Positions 37,511 through 51,200 of a stretch of DNA of 64,000 nucleotides are shown in pieces. Under the pieces are notes generated by a model. That model did not search any database and was not told the DNA's origin. It saw only the letters and a program-made list of their open reading frames with translations. This stretch comes from Mercurialis annua (Eukaryota; Streptophyta; Magnoliopsida; Malpighiales; Euphorbiaceae). The DNA is taken from assembly GCF_937616625.2 (NCBI RefSeq), contig NC_065576.1, positions 24,660,628 through 24,724,627 on the forward strand. Direction: 5' to 3'. Numbering within the stretch: position 1 is the first letter of the stretch; each line of letters starts with the position of its first letter. A program made the translations under genes and the position numbers.

Positions 37511-40500
37511 TTTCACGCGCACTTTGTGTAAAATAACCTAACCATGCTTAGGTAATCGGAACGACGCGTTCGAGAGACTTGAGACACGACATACTAATCT
37601 AACGTCACTTTTCACGCACACTTTTGTAATATAACTTAGCCGTGCTTAGGTAATTGTAACGACGCGTTAAAGAGACTTGTGACGCGAAACAAGCATGGTA
37701 ATCGAAACGACGCGTTGAAGAGACTTGAGAGGTGACATACTAAATCTAGCGTCATTTTTGACACATACTTTGCGTAATATAACCAAAACAAGCTTTGGTA
37801 ATTTGAACGACGCGTTAGATAGACTTGAGACGCGACATACTAATCTATTGTCATTTCTTACGCACAATTTGCGTAATACAACCTAACCATTCTTAGTAAT
37901 CGGAACGACGCGTTAAATAGACTTGAGATGTGACATACTAATCTATTGTCATTTTTCACGCACACTTTGCGTAATATAACCTAACCATGGTTAGTTAATC
38001 GGAACGACAAGTTAGAGAGACTTGTGGCGCGACATAAGCATGGTAATCGAAACGACGCGTTAAAGATACTTGAGACGCGTAATACTAATCTAGCGTCACT
38101 TTTCATGCACACTTTGTGTAATATAAACTAACCATGCTTTGGTAATCGGAACGACACGTTAAAAAGACTTGAGACGTGACATACTAATCTTGCATCACTT
38201 TTCACTCACTCTTTACTTTATATAACCTAAGTATGCTTAGGTAATCGGAAAAACGCGTAGACTTAATATGCGACATACTAATCTATTGTTACTTTTCACG
38301 CGTACTTTGCGTAATATAACCCAACCATGCATAGGTAATCGGAACGATGTGTTAGATAGACTTGAGACGTGACATAATAATCTATTGTCATTTTTCACAC
38401 ACACTTTGCATAATATAACCTAACCATGCTTAAATAATCGGAACGACATGTTAAATAGACTTGACACTCGACATAATAATCCATTGTCATTTTTCACGCA
38501 CACTATGCGTAATATATAACCTAATCATGCTTAGGTAATCGGAAGAACGCGTTAGAGAGAATTGAGACGCGACATAGTAATCTAGTGTCACTTTTCACGT
38601 ACACTTTGCGTAATATAACCTAACGCCTATGAAATCGGAACAACGCATTAGAGAACATAAGACGTGACATACTAATCTAACGTCACCTTTTACGCACACT
38701 TTGCGTAATATATCTTGACCATGTTTAGGAGATCGGAACGACGCGCTAAAGAGACTTGAGATGCGATATACTAATCTAGCGTCACTCATTACACACACTT
38801 CGCGTAATATAACATAACCATGGTTAGGTAATCGGAACAACGCGTTAAAGAGAATTTAGACGCGACATACTAATTTAATGTCACTTTTCAAGCACACTTT
38901 GCGTAATATAACCTAACCATGCTTAGGTAATCGGAACGATGCGTTAGATAGACTTGAGACGCGACATACTAATCTATTGTCATTTTTCAAGAACACTTTG
39001 CGTAATATAACCTAACCGTGCTTAGGTAATCGGAAAGACGCGTTAGAGAGACTTGTGAAGCGAAATAAGCATGGTAATCGAAACAACGCATTAAAGAGAC
39101 TTGAAACTCGCCATGCTAATCTAGCGTCACTTTAAACGCACACTTTGCGTAATATAACCTAACCATGCTTAGGAAATCGGAGCAACGCGTTTGAGAACTA
39201 GGGACGCGACATACTAATCCAGCGCCTCTTTTCACGCACTCTTTGCTTAATACCTAACCATGCTTAGGTAATTGTAACGACGCGTTAACAAGACTTATGA
39301 CGCGAGATAAGCATGATAATTGAAACGACGCGTTAAAGAGACTTGAGATGCGACATACTAATCTAGCGTCACTTTTCACGCACACTTTGCATAATATTAC
39401 CTAGATAGACTTGAGAGGCGACATACTAATCCATTGTCATTTTTCACGCACATTTTGCGTAATACAACATAACCATGCTTAGGTAATCAGAACGACACGA
39501 TAAATAGACTTGAGATGCGACATACTAATCTAACATAACTTTTCACGCACTCTTTGCGTAATATAACCTAACCATGATTAGGTAATCGGAACGAAACGTT
39601 AGAGAGACTTAAGAGGCAACATTCAAATCTATTGTTACTTTTCACGCACACTTTGCGTAATATAACCTAACCATGCTTAGGTAATCGGAACGACGAATAG
39701 AGAGACTTGTGACGCGACATAAATATGGTAATCTAAATGACGCGTTAAAGAGACTTGAGACGCGTAATACTAATCTAGCGTCACTTTTTACGCACACTTT
39801 GCATAATATTAGCTAACCATGCTTAGGAAATCAGAACGACTCATTAGAGAGACTTCATACGCAACATACTAATCTAGCATCACTTTTCACGCACATTTTG
39901 CGTAATATAACCTAAGCATGCTTAGGTAGTTGGAAAAATGTGTTAGAGAGACTTGAGACGCGTCGTACTAATCTAGTGTCACTTTTTCACACACTTTGTG
40001 TAATATAATCTATTCATGCTTAGGTAATCGGAACAACGCGTTAGAGAGACTTGTGACGCGACTTACTAATCTAGCGTCACTTTTCACGCACACTTTTCAT
40101 AATATAACCTAACCATGCTTAGTTTATCGGAACGACGAGTTAAAGTGACTTGAGACGCGACATACTAATCTAGCGTCGCTTTTCACGCACACTTCGCGTA
40201 ATATAACCTAACTATGCTTAGGTAATCGGAACGACGCGTTAAAGAGACTTGAGACGCGACATACTAATCTGGCATCACTTTTCACGCACACTTTGCGTAA
40301 TATAACCTAACCATGCTTAGGTAATCGGAACGACGCGTTAAAGAGACTTGAGACGCGACATACTAATCTGGCATCACTTTTCACGCACACTTTGCGTAAT
40401 ACAACCTAACCATGCTTGGGTTATCAGAACGACGCGTTAAAGAGACTTGAGACGCGACATACTAATCTGGCGTCACTTTTCATGCACACTTTGCGTATAA

Positions 40501-40565
40501 AAACCTAACCATGCTTGGGTAATCAGAACGACGCCTTAAAGAGACTTGAGACACGACATAATAAT

Positions 40566-40600
40566 CTAGCATCACTTTTCACGCACAATTTTCTTAATAT
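40566..40600 (-). other. Uninterrupted paralogue of the retrotransposon insertion site
   Basis: ATCTAGCATCACTTTTCACG followed by CACAATTTTCTTAATAT reproduces the bases on both sides of the copia element (14391-14404 joined to 23338 onward) with one CACTT. The preceding monomer, with GACACGACATAATA, also matches 14377-14390. It is the empty allele of the site within a duplicated block. Confidence 0.9.
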
Positions 40601-43600
40601 AACCTAACCATGCTTAGGTAAACGGAACGACGCGATAAAAACACTTGTGACGCGACATACTAATCTAGCGGCACTTTTAACGCACACTTCGTGTATTGTA
40701 ACCTAACCATGCTTAGGTAATTGGAACTTTGCGTTAAAGAGACTTAAGACGTGACTTACTAATCTATTGTCACTTTTCACGCTAACTTTGCATAATATAA
40801 CCTAACCATTCTTAGGTAATCGGAATGACGCGTTAGAGAGACTTGTGACGTAACATACTAATCTAGCGTCACTTTTCACGTACACTTTGCGTAATATTAG
40901 AAAATCATGCTTATAGGTAATCGGAACAACGCGTTAGAGAGAGACTTGTAATGCGATACAAGCATGGTTAGGTAATCGGAACGACGCATTAAAGAGACTT
41001 GTGATCTGACATACTCATTTAGCGGCACTTTTTATGCACACTTTGCATAATATAACCTAACCATGCTTACGTAATCGGTATAACGCGTTAAAGAGACATG
41101 AGACACGACTTACTAATCTAGCGTCACATTTCAAGCAGACTTTTCGTTGTATGACCTAACTATGCTTAGGATATTGGAACGACGCGTTCGAGAGACTTGT
41201 GACGCGACATAAGCATGGTAATCGAAACGACGCGTTAAAGAGACTTGAGACGCTATATACTACTCTAGCATCACTTTTCATGCATACTTTGCGTAACATA
41301 ACCTAACCATACTTAGGTAATCAGAATGACGCGTTAGAGAGACTTGTTAGGCGACATTCTAATCTAGCGTCACTTTTCACACACACTTTGCATAATATAA
41401 CCTAACCATTCTTAGGTAATCGGAACGACGCGTTAAAGAGACTCTAGACGCGACATACTAATCTAGCATCACTATTCACGCACTCTTTGCGTAATATAAC
41501 CTAACCATGCATAGGTAATCGGAACAACGCGTTAGAGAAACTTGTGACGTGATTTACTAATCTAGCGTCACTTTTCACGCACACCTTGCGTAATATAACC
41601 TAACCATGCTTAGTTTAATCGGAACGACACTTTAGAGAGACTTTTGATGCAACATACAAATCTAGCGGCACTTATATCGCACACATTGCGTAATATATAA
41701 CCATGCTTAGGCAATTGTAATGACGCGTTAGAGAGACTTTTGACGCGACATAAGCATATGACAATCGAAACGACGCGTTATAGAGACTTGAGACGCGGCA
41801 TACTAATCTAGCTTCGCTTTTCACGTACACTTTGCGTAATATAACCTAACCATGCTTAGGTACACTTAACGACACGTTAAAGAGACTTGAGACGCGACAT
41901 ACTGATCTAGCGTCCCTTTTCACGCACACTTTGCATAATATAATCCAATAATGCTTAGTTAATCGAAACGACGCGTTAAAGAGACTTGAGACGCGTTATA
42001 ATAGTCTAGCGTCACTTTTAATGCACATTTTGCGTAAAATAACCTAACCATGCATAGGTAATCGGAACGACGCGTTACATAGACTTGAGACGCGACATAC
42101 TAGTCTAGCGTCACTTTTCACGCACACATTGCGTAATTTAATCTAACCATGCTTAGGTAATTGGAACGACGAGTTAAAGGGACTTGTGACACGACATACT
42201 AATCTAGCGGCACTTTTAACGCACACTTTGCTTAATATTACATAACCATGCTAAGGTAATCGGAACAACGCGTTAAAGATAACTTGAGACGCTTGAGACG
42301 CGGCATACTAATCAAGCGACTCTTTGCGCAAACTTTTAGTAATATAACCTAACCATGCTTAGGTAATCGGAACGACGCGTTAAAGAGACTTGAGACGCGC
42401 CACACTAATCTAGCGTCACTTTTTGCGCACACTTTGCATAATATAACCTAACCATTCTTAGGTAATCAGAACAACGCGTTAAAGAGACTCTAGACGCGAC
42501 GTACTAATCAAGCGTCACTTTCCATGCACACTTTGCGTAATATAACCTAACCATGCTTAGGTAATCAGTACAACGCATTAAAGAGACTGGAGACGGAAAA
42601 GACTAGTTTAGCGTCACATTTCACGCACTTTTTACGTAAAACAATCTAACCATTCTTAGGTAACCGGTACGACGAGTTATAGAGACTTGAGACGCGACAT
42701 ACTATGCTAGCGTAACTTTTCACGCAGACTTCGCGTAATATAACCTAACCATGCTGAGCTAATCAGAACGACACGTTAAAGAGACTTGTGACGAGACACA
42801 CTAATATAGCGGCACTTTTGACGCACACTTTACGTAATATAACCTAACCATGCTTAGGTAATCGGAACGACGCGTTAAAGAGACTTGAGACGCGGCTTAC
42901 TAATCTAGCGTCACTTTTCACGCACACATTTGATAATATAACATAACCATACTTAGGTAATCGGAACGGCGCGTTAAAGAGATTTGTGCGCAACATACTT
43001 ATCTAGCATCCCTTTTCACGCACACTTTGCGTAATATAACCTAACCATGCTTAGGTAATCGGAACGACGCGTTAAAGAGACTTGTATCTAGCGTCACATT
43101 TAACGCACACTTAGCGTAATATAACCTAACCATGCTTAGGTAATCGGAACGACGCGTTAAAGAGACTTGAGACGCGACATACTAATCTAGCGTCAGTTTT
43201 CACGCACACTTTGAGTAATATAACCTAACCATGGTAATCAGACCGACGCGATAAAGAGACTTGAGACACGACATACTAATCTAGCGTCACTTTTCACGCA
43301 CACTTTGCGTAATATAAGATAACCATGCTTAGGTAATCAGAACGACGCGTTAAATAGACTTAAGACACGACATACTAATCTAGCGTCACTTTTTCACGCA
43401 CACTTTGCGTAATATAACCTAACCATGCTTAGGTAATCGGAACGACGCGTTAAAGAGACTTATGATGCGACATACTAATCTAGCGGTACTTTTAACACAC
43501 ACTTTGCGCAATATAACCCTAATCATGCCTAGGTAATTGGAACGACGCGTTAAAGAGACTTTTGACGCGACATAAGAATGGCAATCGATACGACGCGTTA

Positions 43601-45799
43601 AAGAGACTTGAGAAGCGCCCAACTAATCTAGCGTCAGCTTTTACGCACACCTGGCGTAATATAACCTAACCTTGCTTATGTAATTGGAATGACGCGTGAG
43701 AGACTTTTGACGCGACATAAGCATGGCAATCGAAACGACGCGTTAAAGAGACTTGAGACACGCCATACTAATCTAGCGTCACTTTTGACGCACACTTTGC
43801 GTAATATAACCTAACCATGCTTAGGTAATATGAACGACGCGTTAAAGAGACTTGAGACACGACATAGTAATCTAGCGTCACTTTTCACGCAAACTTTGCA
43901 AAATATAACATAACCATGCATAGGTATCAGAACGACGCGTTAAAGAGACTTGATTCACACACACTTGGCGTAAAACAACCTAACCATGCTTAGGTAATCA
44001 AAACGACGCGTTAAATAAACTTGAGACGCGACATACTAATCTATTATCATTTTTCACGCACACTTTGCGCAATATTACCTAACCATTCTTAGGTAATCGA
44101 AACAACGCGTTAGAGAATTGTGACGCGACATACTAATCTAGCGTCACTTTTCACGCACACTTTGCGTAATATAACCTAACCATGGTTAGGTAATCGGAAC
44201 GACGCGTTAAATAGACTTGAGACACGACATACTAATCTATTATCATTTTTCACGTACACTTTGCGTAATATAACCTAACCATGCTTAGGTAATCGGTACA
44301 ACGCACTAAAGAGAATGGAGACGCGACATACTAATCTTGCGTCACTTTTCACGCACACTTTGCGTAATATAACCTAACCATACTTAGGTAATCGGAACAA
44401 CGCGTTCAATAGACTTGAGACGCGACATAATAATCTATTATCACTTTTAAAGAGACTTGAGAAACGCCATACTAATCTAACGTCACTTTTTAGGTAATAT
44501 AACCTAACCATGCTTAGGTGATGGGAAAGACGCGTTAAAGAGACTTGAGAAGCGACATACTAATCTTGCGTCACTTTTCAGGCACACTTTGCGTAATATA
44601 ACCTAACATACTTGAGAAGCGACATACTAATCGGAACGACGCGTTAGAGAGACTTGAGAAGCGACATACTAATCTATTGTTACTTTTCACGCATACTTGG
44701 CGTAATATAGCCTAACTATTCTAAGGTGACCGGAACGATTCGTTAAATAGACTTGAGATGCGACATACTAATGCATAAATATTTTTCACACGCACTTTGC
44801 GTAATATAACCTAACCATGTGACGCGAAACAAGCATGGTAATCGAAACGACACATTAAAGAGACTTGAGACGCGACATACAAATCTAGCATCACTTTACA
44901 CGCGCACTTTGTGTAATATATTACCTAACAATGCTTAGGTAATCTGAACGAAGTGTTAAAGAGACTTGAGACGCGACATACTAATCTAGCGTCACTTATT
45001 ACACACTTTACGTAATAACCAAACCATGCTTAGGTAATCGGAACAACACGTCAAAGAGAATTGAGACGCAACATACTAATCTAGCGTCATTTATTACGAC
45101 ACTTTGCGTCATATAAACTAACCATGCTTAGGTAATCGGACGCGACATACTCTAGCATTACTTTTCAGGCACACTTTGCGTAATATAACATAACCATTCA
45201 TAGGTAATCGGAACGACACGTTAAATCGACTTGAGACATGACATACTAATCTATTTATACTTTTCAACCACACTTTGCGTAATATAACCTAACAATTCTT
45301 AGGTAATCAAAACGGCCGGTTAGAGAGACTTGTGATTCGACATAAGCATGGTAATCAAAACGACGCGTTAAAGAGACTTAAGATGCAACATACCAATCTA
45401 GCGTCACTTTTCAAGCACACATTGCGTTATAACCTAACCATGCTTAGGTAATCGGAACGACGAGTTAAAGAGCCTTGACACGGGACATACTAATCTAGCG
45501 TCACTTTTCACGCAAACCTTGCGTAACATAACCTAACCATGTTTAGGTAATCGGAACGACGCGTTAAAGAGACTTGAGACGCGACATACTAATCTAGCGT
45601 CACTTTTCACGCACACTTTGTGTAATATAACCTAACAATGCTTAGGTAATCAGAACGACGAGTTAAAGAGACTTGAGACGCGACATACTAATCTAGCGTC
45701 ACTTTTCACGCACTCGTTGTGAGATGCGACATACTAATCTATCCTTTTCATGCACAATTTGCGTAATATAACCTAACCATGCTTAGGTAATCGGAAAGA

Positions 45800-46190
45800 C
45801 GCGTCAACTCGACTTGAGACGCGTACTATTCTATTGTTACTTTTCACGCACACATTGCGTAATATAACCTAACCATGCTTAGGTAATAAGAACGACATGT
45901 TAGAGAGACTTGTGACTCGACATAAGCATGGTAATCGAAACGACGAGTTTAAGAGACTTGAGACGCGACATACTAATCTTGCGTCACTTTTCACGTGAAA
46001 AGTGACGCTAGATTAGTATGTCGTGTCTCAAGTCTCTTTAACGCATCATTTCGATTACCATGCTTAGGTCGCGTCACACGTCTCTCAAACGCGTCGTTCC
46101 GTTTACCTAAGCAGGGTTAGGTTATATTACGCAAAGTGTGCGTGAAAAGTGACGCTAGAATAGTATGTCCAATCTCAAATTTCTTAAACG
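45800..46190. other. Right inversion junction: spacer-free palindrome
   Basis: The symmetry axis lies between 45994 and 45995, inside CACGTG. GCGTCACTTTTCAC (45981-45994) and GTGAAAAGTGACGC (45995-46008) form a perfect 28-bp palindrome. After one mismatch (45980/46009) another 14 bp pair. With scattered mismatches the symmetry continues through a 99-bp and then a 48-bp monomer on each side to roughly 200 bp per arm. Satellite orientation changes from - to + exactly here. Confidence 0.93.
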
Positions 46191-49100
46191 CGTCGTTTCG
46201 ATTATCTAAGCATCGTTAGGTTATATTACGCAAAGTGTGTTAGTATGATTCGTCTCAAGTCTCTTTAAAGCGTCGTTTCGATTACCATGCTTATCTCACG
46301 TCACAAGTCTCTTTAACGCGTTGTTCCGATTACCTATGCATGGTTAGGTTAAATTACGCAAAGTTTGCGTGAAAAGTGACGTTTAATAAGTATGACGCGT
46401 CTAATGTCTCTCTAACGCGTCGTTTCAATTTCCTAAGCATGGTTAGGTTATATTACGTAAAGTGTGCCTGAAAAGTGACACTAGAGTATAGTATGTTGCG
46501 TCTCAAGTTTCTCTAACGTGTAGTTCCGATTTCCTAAGCATGGTTAGGTTATATCACGCAAAGTGTGCATAAAAAGTGACGCTAGATTAATATGGCGCGT
46601 CTCAAGTCTTTTTAACGCGTCGTTTCGATTACCATGCTTATGTCGCATCAAAAGTCTCTCTAACGCGTCGTTCCAATTACCAAAGTGTGCGTGAAAAATG
46701 ACAATAGATTAGTATGTTGCGACTCGAGTCCATTTAAAGAGTCGTTCCAATTACTTAAGCATGGTTAGGTTATATTACGCAAAGTTTGCGTGAAAAATGA
46801 CAATAGATTAGTATGTCGCGACTTAAGTCTATCTAACTCGTCGTTCCTTACCTTAGCATGGTTAGGTTATATTATGCAATGTGTACGTGAAAAGTGATGC
46901 TAGATTAGTATGTCGCGTCTCAAATCTCTTTAACGGCTCGTTCCGATTACCTAAGCATGGTTAGGTTATCTACACAAAGCGTGTGTCAAAAGTGACGCTA
47001 GATTATTATGCCGGGTCTCAAGTCTGTTTAACGCGTCGATCGGATTACCTAAGCATGGCTAGGTTATATTACGCAAATTCTGCGTGAAAAGTGACGCTAG
47101 ATTAGTATGTCGCGTCTCAAGTCTCTTTAACGCGTCGTTCCGATTACCTATGCATTGTTAGGTTATATTACGCAAAGTGTGCGTAAAAAGTGTTGCTAGA
47201 TTAGTATGGCACGTCTCAAGTCTCTTTAACGTGTCGTTTTGATTACCATGCTTATGTCGCGTCACAAGTCTCTTCAACCCGTTGTTCCGATTACCTAAGC
47301 ATGGTTAGTTTATATAACGCAAAGTGTGCATAAAAATGACAATAGATAAGTATGTCGCATCTCACAGTCTATTTACGCGTCGTTCCGATTACTTGATCAT
47401 GGTTAGGTTGTGCTTGAAAAAAGACAATAGGTTAGTACGTCTCGTCTTATGTCTATCTAACGCGTCGTTCTGATTACCTAAGCCTTGTTAGGTTATTTTA
47501 CGCAAGGTGTGCGTGAAAAGTGACACTAGATTAGTATGTCGTGTATTACCATGCTTAGGTCGCGTCACACGTCTCTCTAACGCGTCGTTACGATACCTAA
47601 GCAGGGTTAGGTTATATTACACAAAGTGTGCGTGGAAAGTGACGCTAGAATAGTATGTCAAATCTCAAGTCTCTTTAACTCGTCGTTTTATTACAGCAAA
47701 GTGTGTATAAAAAGTGACGCTAGATTAGTATGATTCGTCTCAAGTCTCTTTAAAGCGTCGTTTCGATTACCATGCTTATCTCGCGTCACAAGTCTCTTTA
47801 ACGCGTTGTTTCGATTACCTATGCATGCTTAGGTTATATTACGCAAAGTTTGCGTGAAAAGTGACGTTGAATCAGTATGTCACATCTAAAGTCTCTCTAA
47901 CGCGTCGTTTCAATTTCCTAAGCATGGTTAGGTTATATTACGTAATGTGTGCGTGAAAAGTGACACTAGAGTAGTATGTCGCGTCTCAAGTCTCTCTAAC
48001 GCGTCATTCTAATTTCCTAAGCATGGTTAGGTTATATTACGCAAAGTGTGCGTAAAAAGTGACGCTAGATTAATATGGCGCATCTCAAGTCTTTTTAACC
48101 ATCGTTTCGATTACCATGCTTATGTCGCATCACAAGTCTCTCTAACACGTCGTTCTAATTACCAAAGTGTGCGTGAAAAATGACAATAGATTAGTATGTC
48201 GCGACTCAAGTCCATTTAACGAGTCGTTCCAATTACTTAAGCATGGTTAGGTTATATTACGCAAAGTGTGCATTAAAAATGACAATAGATTAGTATGTCA
48301 CGACTTAAGTCTATCTAACTCGTCGTTCCGATTACCTTAGCATGGTTAGGTTATATTATGCAATGTGTACGTGAAAAGTGATGCTAGATTAGTATGTCGC
48401 GTCTCAAGTGTCTTTAACGCGTCGTTTCGATTACCATGCTTATGTCGCGTCACAAGTCACTCTAACCCATCGTTACGGTTACCTAAGCATGGTTAGGTTA
48501 TAGTACGCAAAGTGTGCGTGAAAGGATCAATTGATTAGTATGTAGCGTCTCAAATCTCTTTAACGCATCGTTCCGATTACCTAAGCATGGCTAGGTTATA
48601 TTATGCGAAGTGTGCGTGAAAAGTGACGCTATATAAGTATGTCGTGTCACAAGACTCTTTAACGCGTCGTTCTGATTACCTAAGCATGGCTAGGTTATAT
48701 TACGCAAAGTGTGCGTGAAAATGGACGCTATATAGTTATGTCGTGTCACAAGTCTCGTTAACGCGTCGTTCCAATTACCTATGCATAGTTAGGTTATACT
48801 ACGCAAAGTGTGCGTTAAAAGTGACGCTATATATGTCGCATCTCAATTTTCTTTAACGCGTCATTCCAATTACCTAAGCATGGTTAGGTTATATTACGCG
48901 AGGTGTGCTTGAAAAGTAATGCAATTTAAGTATGTCGCATCACAAGTCTCTGTAACGCGTCTTTCCGATTACCTAAGCATGGTTAGGTTATATTACGCAA
49001 AGTGTGCGTTAAAAGTGACACTAGAATAGTATGTCGCGTCAAAAGTCTCTTTAACGCGTCGTTCCGATTACCTATGCATGGTTAGGCTATTTTATGCAAA

Positions 49101-49479
49101 GTGTGCGTGAATAGGGACGCTATATAAGTATGTCGCATCAGAAGTCTTATTTAATCGTCGCTCCGATTACCATGATTATCTCGCGTCACAAGTCTCTTTA
49201 ACGCGTCGTTCCGATTACCTCTAAGCATGGTTATATTACGCAAAGTGTCCTTGAAAAGTGACTTTAGATCAGTATGTCGCGTCTCAAGTCTCTCTAACGC
49301 GTCGTTCCGATTTCCTAAGCATGGTCAGGTTATACTACGCAAAATGTGCGTGAAAAGTGAAACTAGATTAGTATGGGCGTCTCAAGTCTCTCTAACGCGT
49401 CGTTCCAATTTCCTCAGCATGGTTAGGTTATATTACGCAAAGTGTACGTACAAACTGACGCTAGATTAATATGGCGCGT

Positions 49480-51200
49480 TTAATGTCTTTTTAACGCATC
49501 ATTCTGATTACCTAAGCATGGCTAGGTTATATCACGCAGAGTGTGCAAGAAAAATGACAATCGCGTCTTAAGTGCATTTAACGCGTCGTTCCAATTACTT
49601 AAGCATGGTTAGGTAATATTACGCAAAGTGTGCGTGAAAAATGACAATAGATTAGTATGTCGCATCTTAGGTCAATCTAACTCATCGTTCCGATTACTTA
49701 AGCATTGTTAGGCTATATTATGCAATGTGTACATGAAAAGTGACGCTAGATTAATATATCACGTCTCAAGTCTCTTTAACGCGTCGTTTTTATTACCATG
49801 CTTATGTCGCGTCAAGAGTCTCTCTAACGGGTCGATCTGATAACCTAAGAATGGTTAGGTTATATTATGCACAGTGTCCGTGAAAAGTAACAATAGATTA
49901 GTATGTCGCATCTCAAGTCTCTTTAACGCGTCGTTCCGATTACCCAATAATGGTTAGGTTATATTATGCAAAGTGTGCGAGAAAAGTAATGCTAGATTAG
50001 TATGTCGCCTCTCAAGTCTCTTTAACGTGTCGTTCCGATTACCTAAGCATGGTTAGGTTATATTACGCAAGGTGTGCATGAAAGGTGATGCTAGATTAGA
50101 ATGTCCTGTCTCAAGGCTCTTTTATGCGTCGTTCCGATTTCCTAAGCATGGTTAGGTTATATTATGCAAAGTGTGAGTGAAAAGTGAAACTAGATTACTA
50201 TGGGCGTCTCAAGTCTCTCTAATGCGTCATTCCGATTTCCTAAGCATGGTTACGTTATATTACGCTAAGTGTGCGTACAAAGTGACGCTAGATTAATATG
50301 GCGCGTCTAAAGTCTTTTTAACGCGTCTTTTCAATTACCATGCTTATGTCGCGTCAGAAGTCTCTATAACACATCGTTCCGATTACCTAAGCATGGTTAG
50401 GCTATATTCCCCAAAAGGTGCGTGAAAAATGACAATAGATTAGTATGTCGCGTCTCAAGTCCATTTAACGCCTTGTTCCAATTACTTAAGCATGGTTAGG
50501 TAATATTACGCAATGTGTGCGTGAAAAATGACAATAGATTAGTATGTCACGTCTTAGGTCAATCTAACTCGTCGTTCCAATTACCTAAGCATGGTTAGGT
50601 TTTATTATGCAATGTGTACGTGAAAATTGACACTACATTAGTATATCGCGTCTCAAGTCTCTTTAACGCGTCGTTTTGATAACCATGCTTATGTCGCGTC
50701 ACTAGTCTCTCTAACGGGTCGTTCCGATTACCTAACAATGGTTAAGTTATATTACACAAAGCGTGCGTGAAAAGTAAAAATAGATTAGTATGTCGTGACT
50801 CAAGTCTCTTTAACGCGTCGTTCCGATTACCCAAGAATGGCTAGGTTATATTTCACAAAGTGTGCGAGAAAAGTAATGCTAGATTAGTATGTTGCGTCTC
50901 CAGTCTCTTTAACGCGTCGTTCCGATTACCTAAGTATGGTTACGTTATATTACGCAAGGTGTGCGTGAAAGGTGATGCTAGATTAGTATGTCGCGTCTCA
51001 AGGCTCTTTAATGCGTCGTTCCGATACCTAATCATGGTTGTTATATTATGCAAAGTTTGCGTGAAAAGTGATGCTAGATTAGTATGTCGCGTCATAAGTA
51101 TCTTTAACACGTCGTTTCGACTACCATGCTTATGTCGCGTCACAAATCTCTCTAACGCGTCTTTCCGATTACCTTAAGCATGGTTAAATTATAGTACGCA
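49480..51200 (+). repeat. Tandem duplication, period about 0.89 kb
   Basis: Two adjacent blocks share the order of unusual monomers. TGCAATGTGTACATG at 49721 corresponds to TGCAATGTGTACGTG at 50608 (887 bp). Both have AGGTCAATCTAACTC before and CTAA(G/C)AATGGTTA(G/A)GTTATATTA after. The left end of the window (about 1-900) has the same order, so this unit type exists on both sides of the inverted block. Confidence 0.7.

Larger units (their letters stand above)
23333..45994 (-). repeat. 99-bp satellite array, inverted segment part 2 (- orientation)
   Basis: About 22.7 kb of the same satellite in reverse complement, continuing the array broken by the copia element. It mixes several monomer subtypes: GCGTCACTTTTCACGC, TTGTCATTTTTCACGC and GCGGCACTTTTAACGC at the variable centre. 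48-bp forms are interspersed. It is built from large diverged duplications: 23.3-27.5 kb with 40.6-43.9 kb, 27.6-30.4 kb with 36.9-39.6 kb, and 35.3-37.5 kb with 43.95-45.99 kb. No gene, RNA gene or further transposon was seen. Confidence 0.97.

Noticed and set aside
6376..45994. Inverted block as a large foldback transposon with inverted termini
   Set aside because: The block and its flanks are the same satellite, there are no target duplications, and the two edges differ in structure.
50860..51177. Open frame of 105 codons within the satellite
   Set aside because: Its translation is the 33-residue satellite period repeated. The consensus monomer has a stop in each + frame, and the frame survives only through chance mutations. 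No start context or domain supports it. The same applies to all other short open frames in the arrays.
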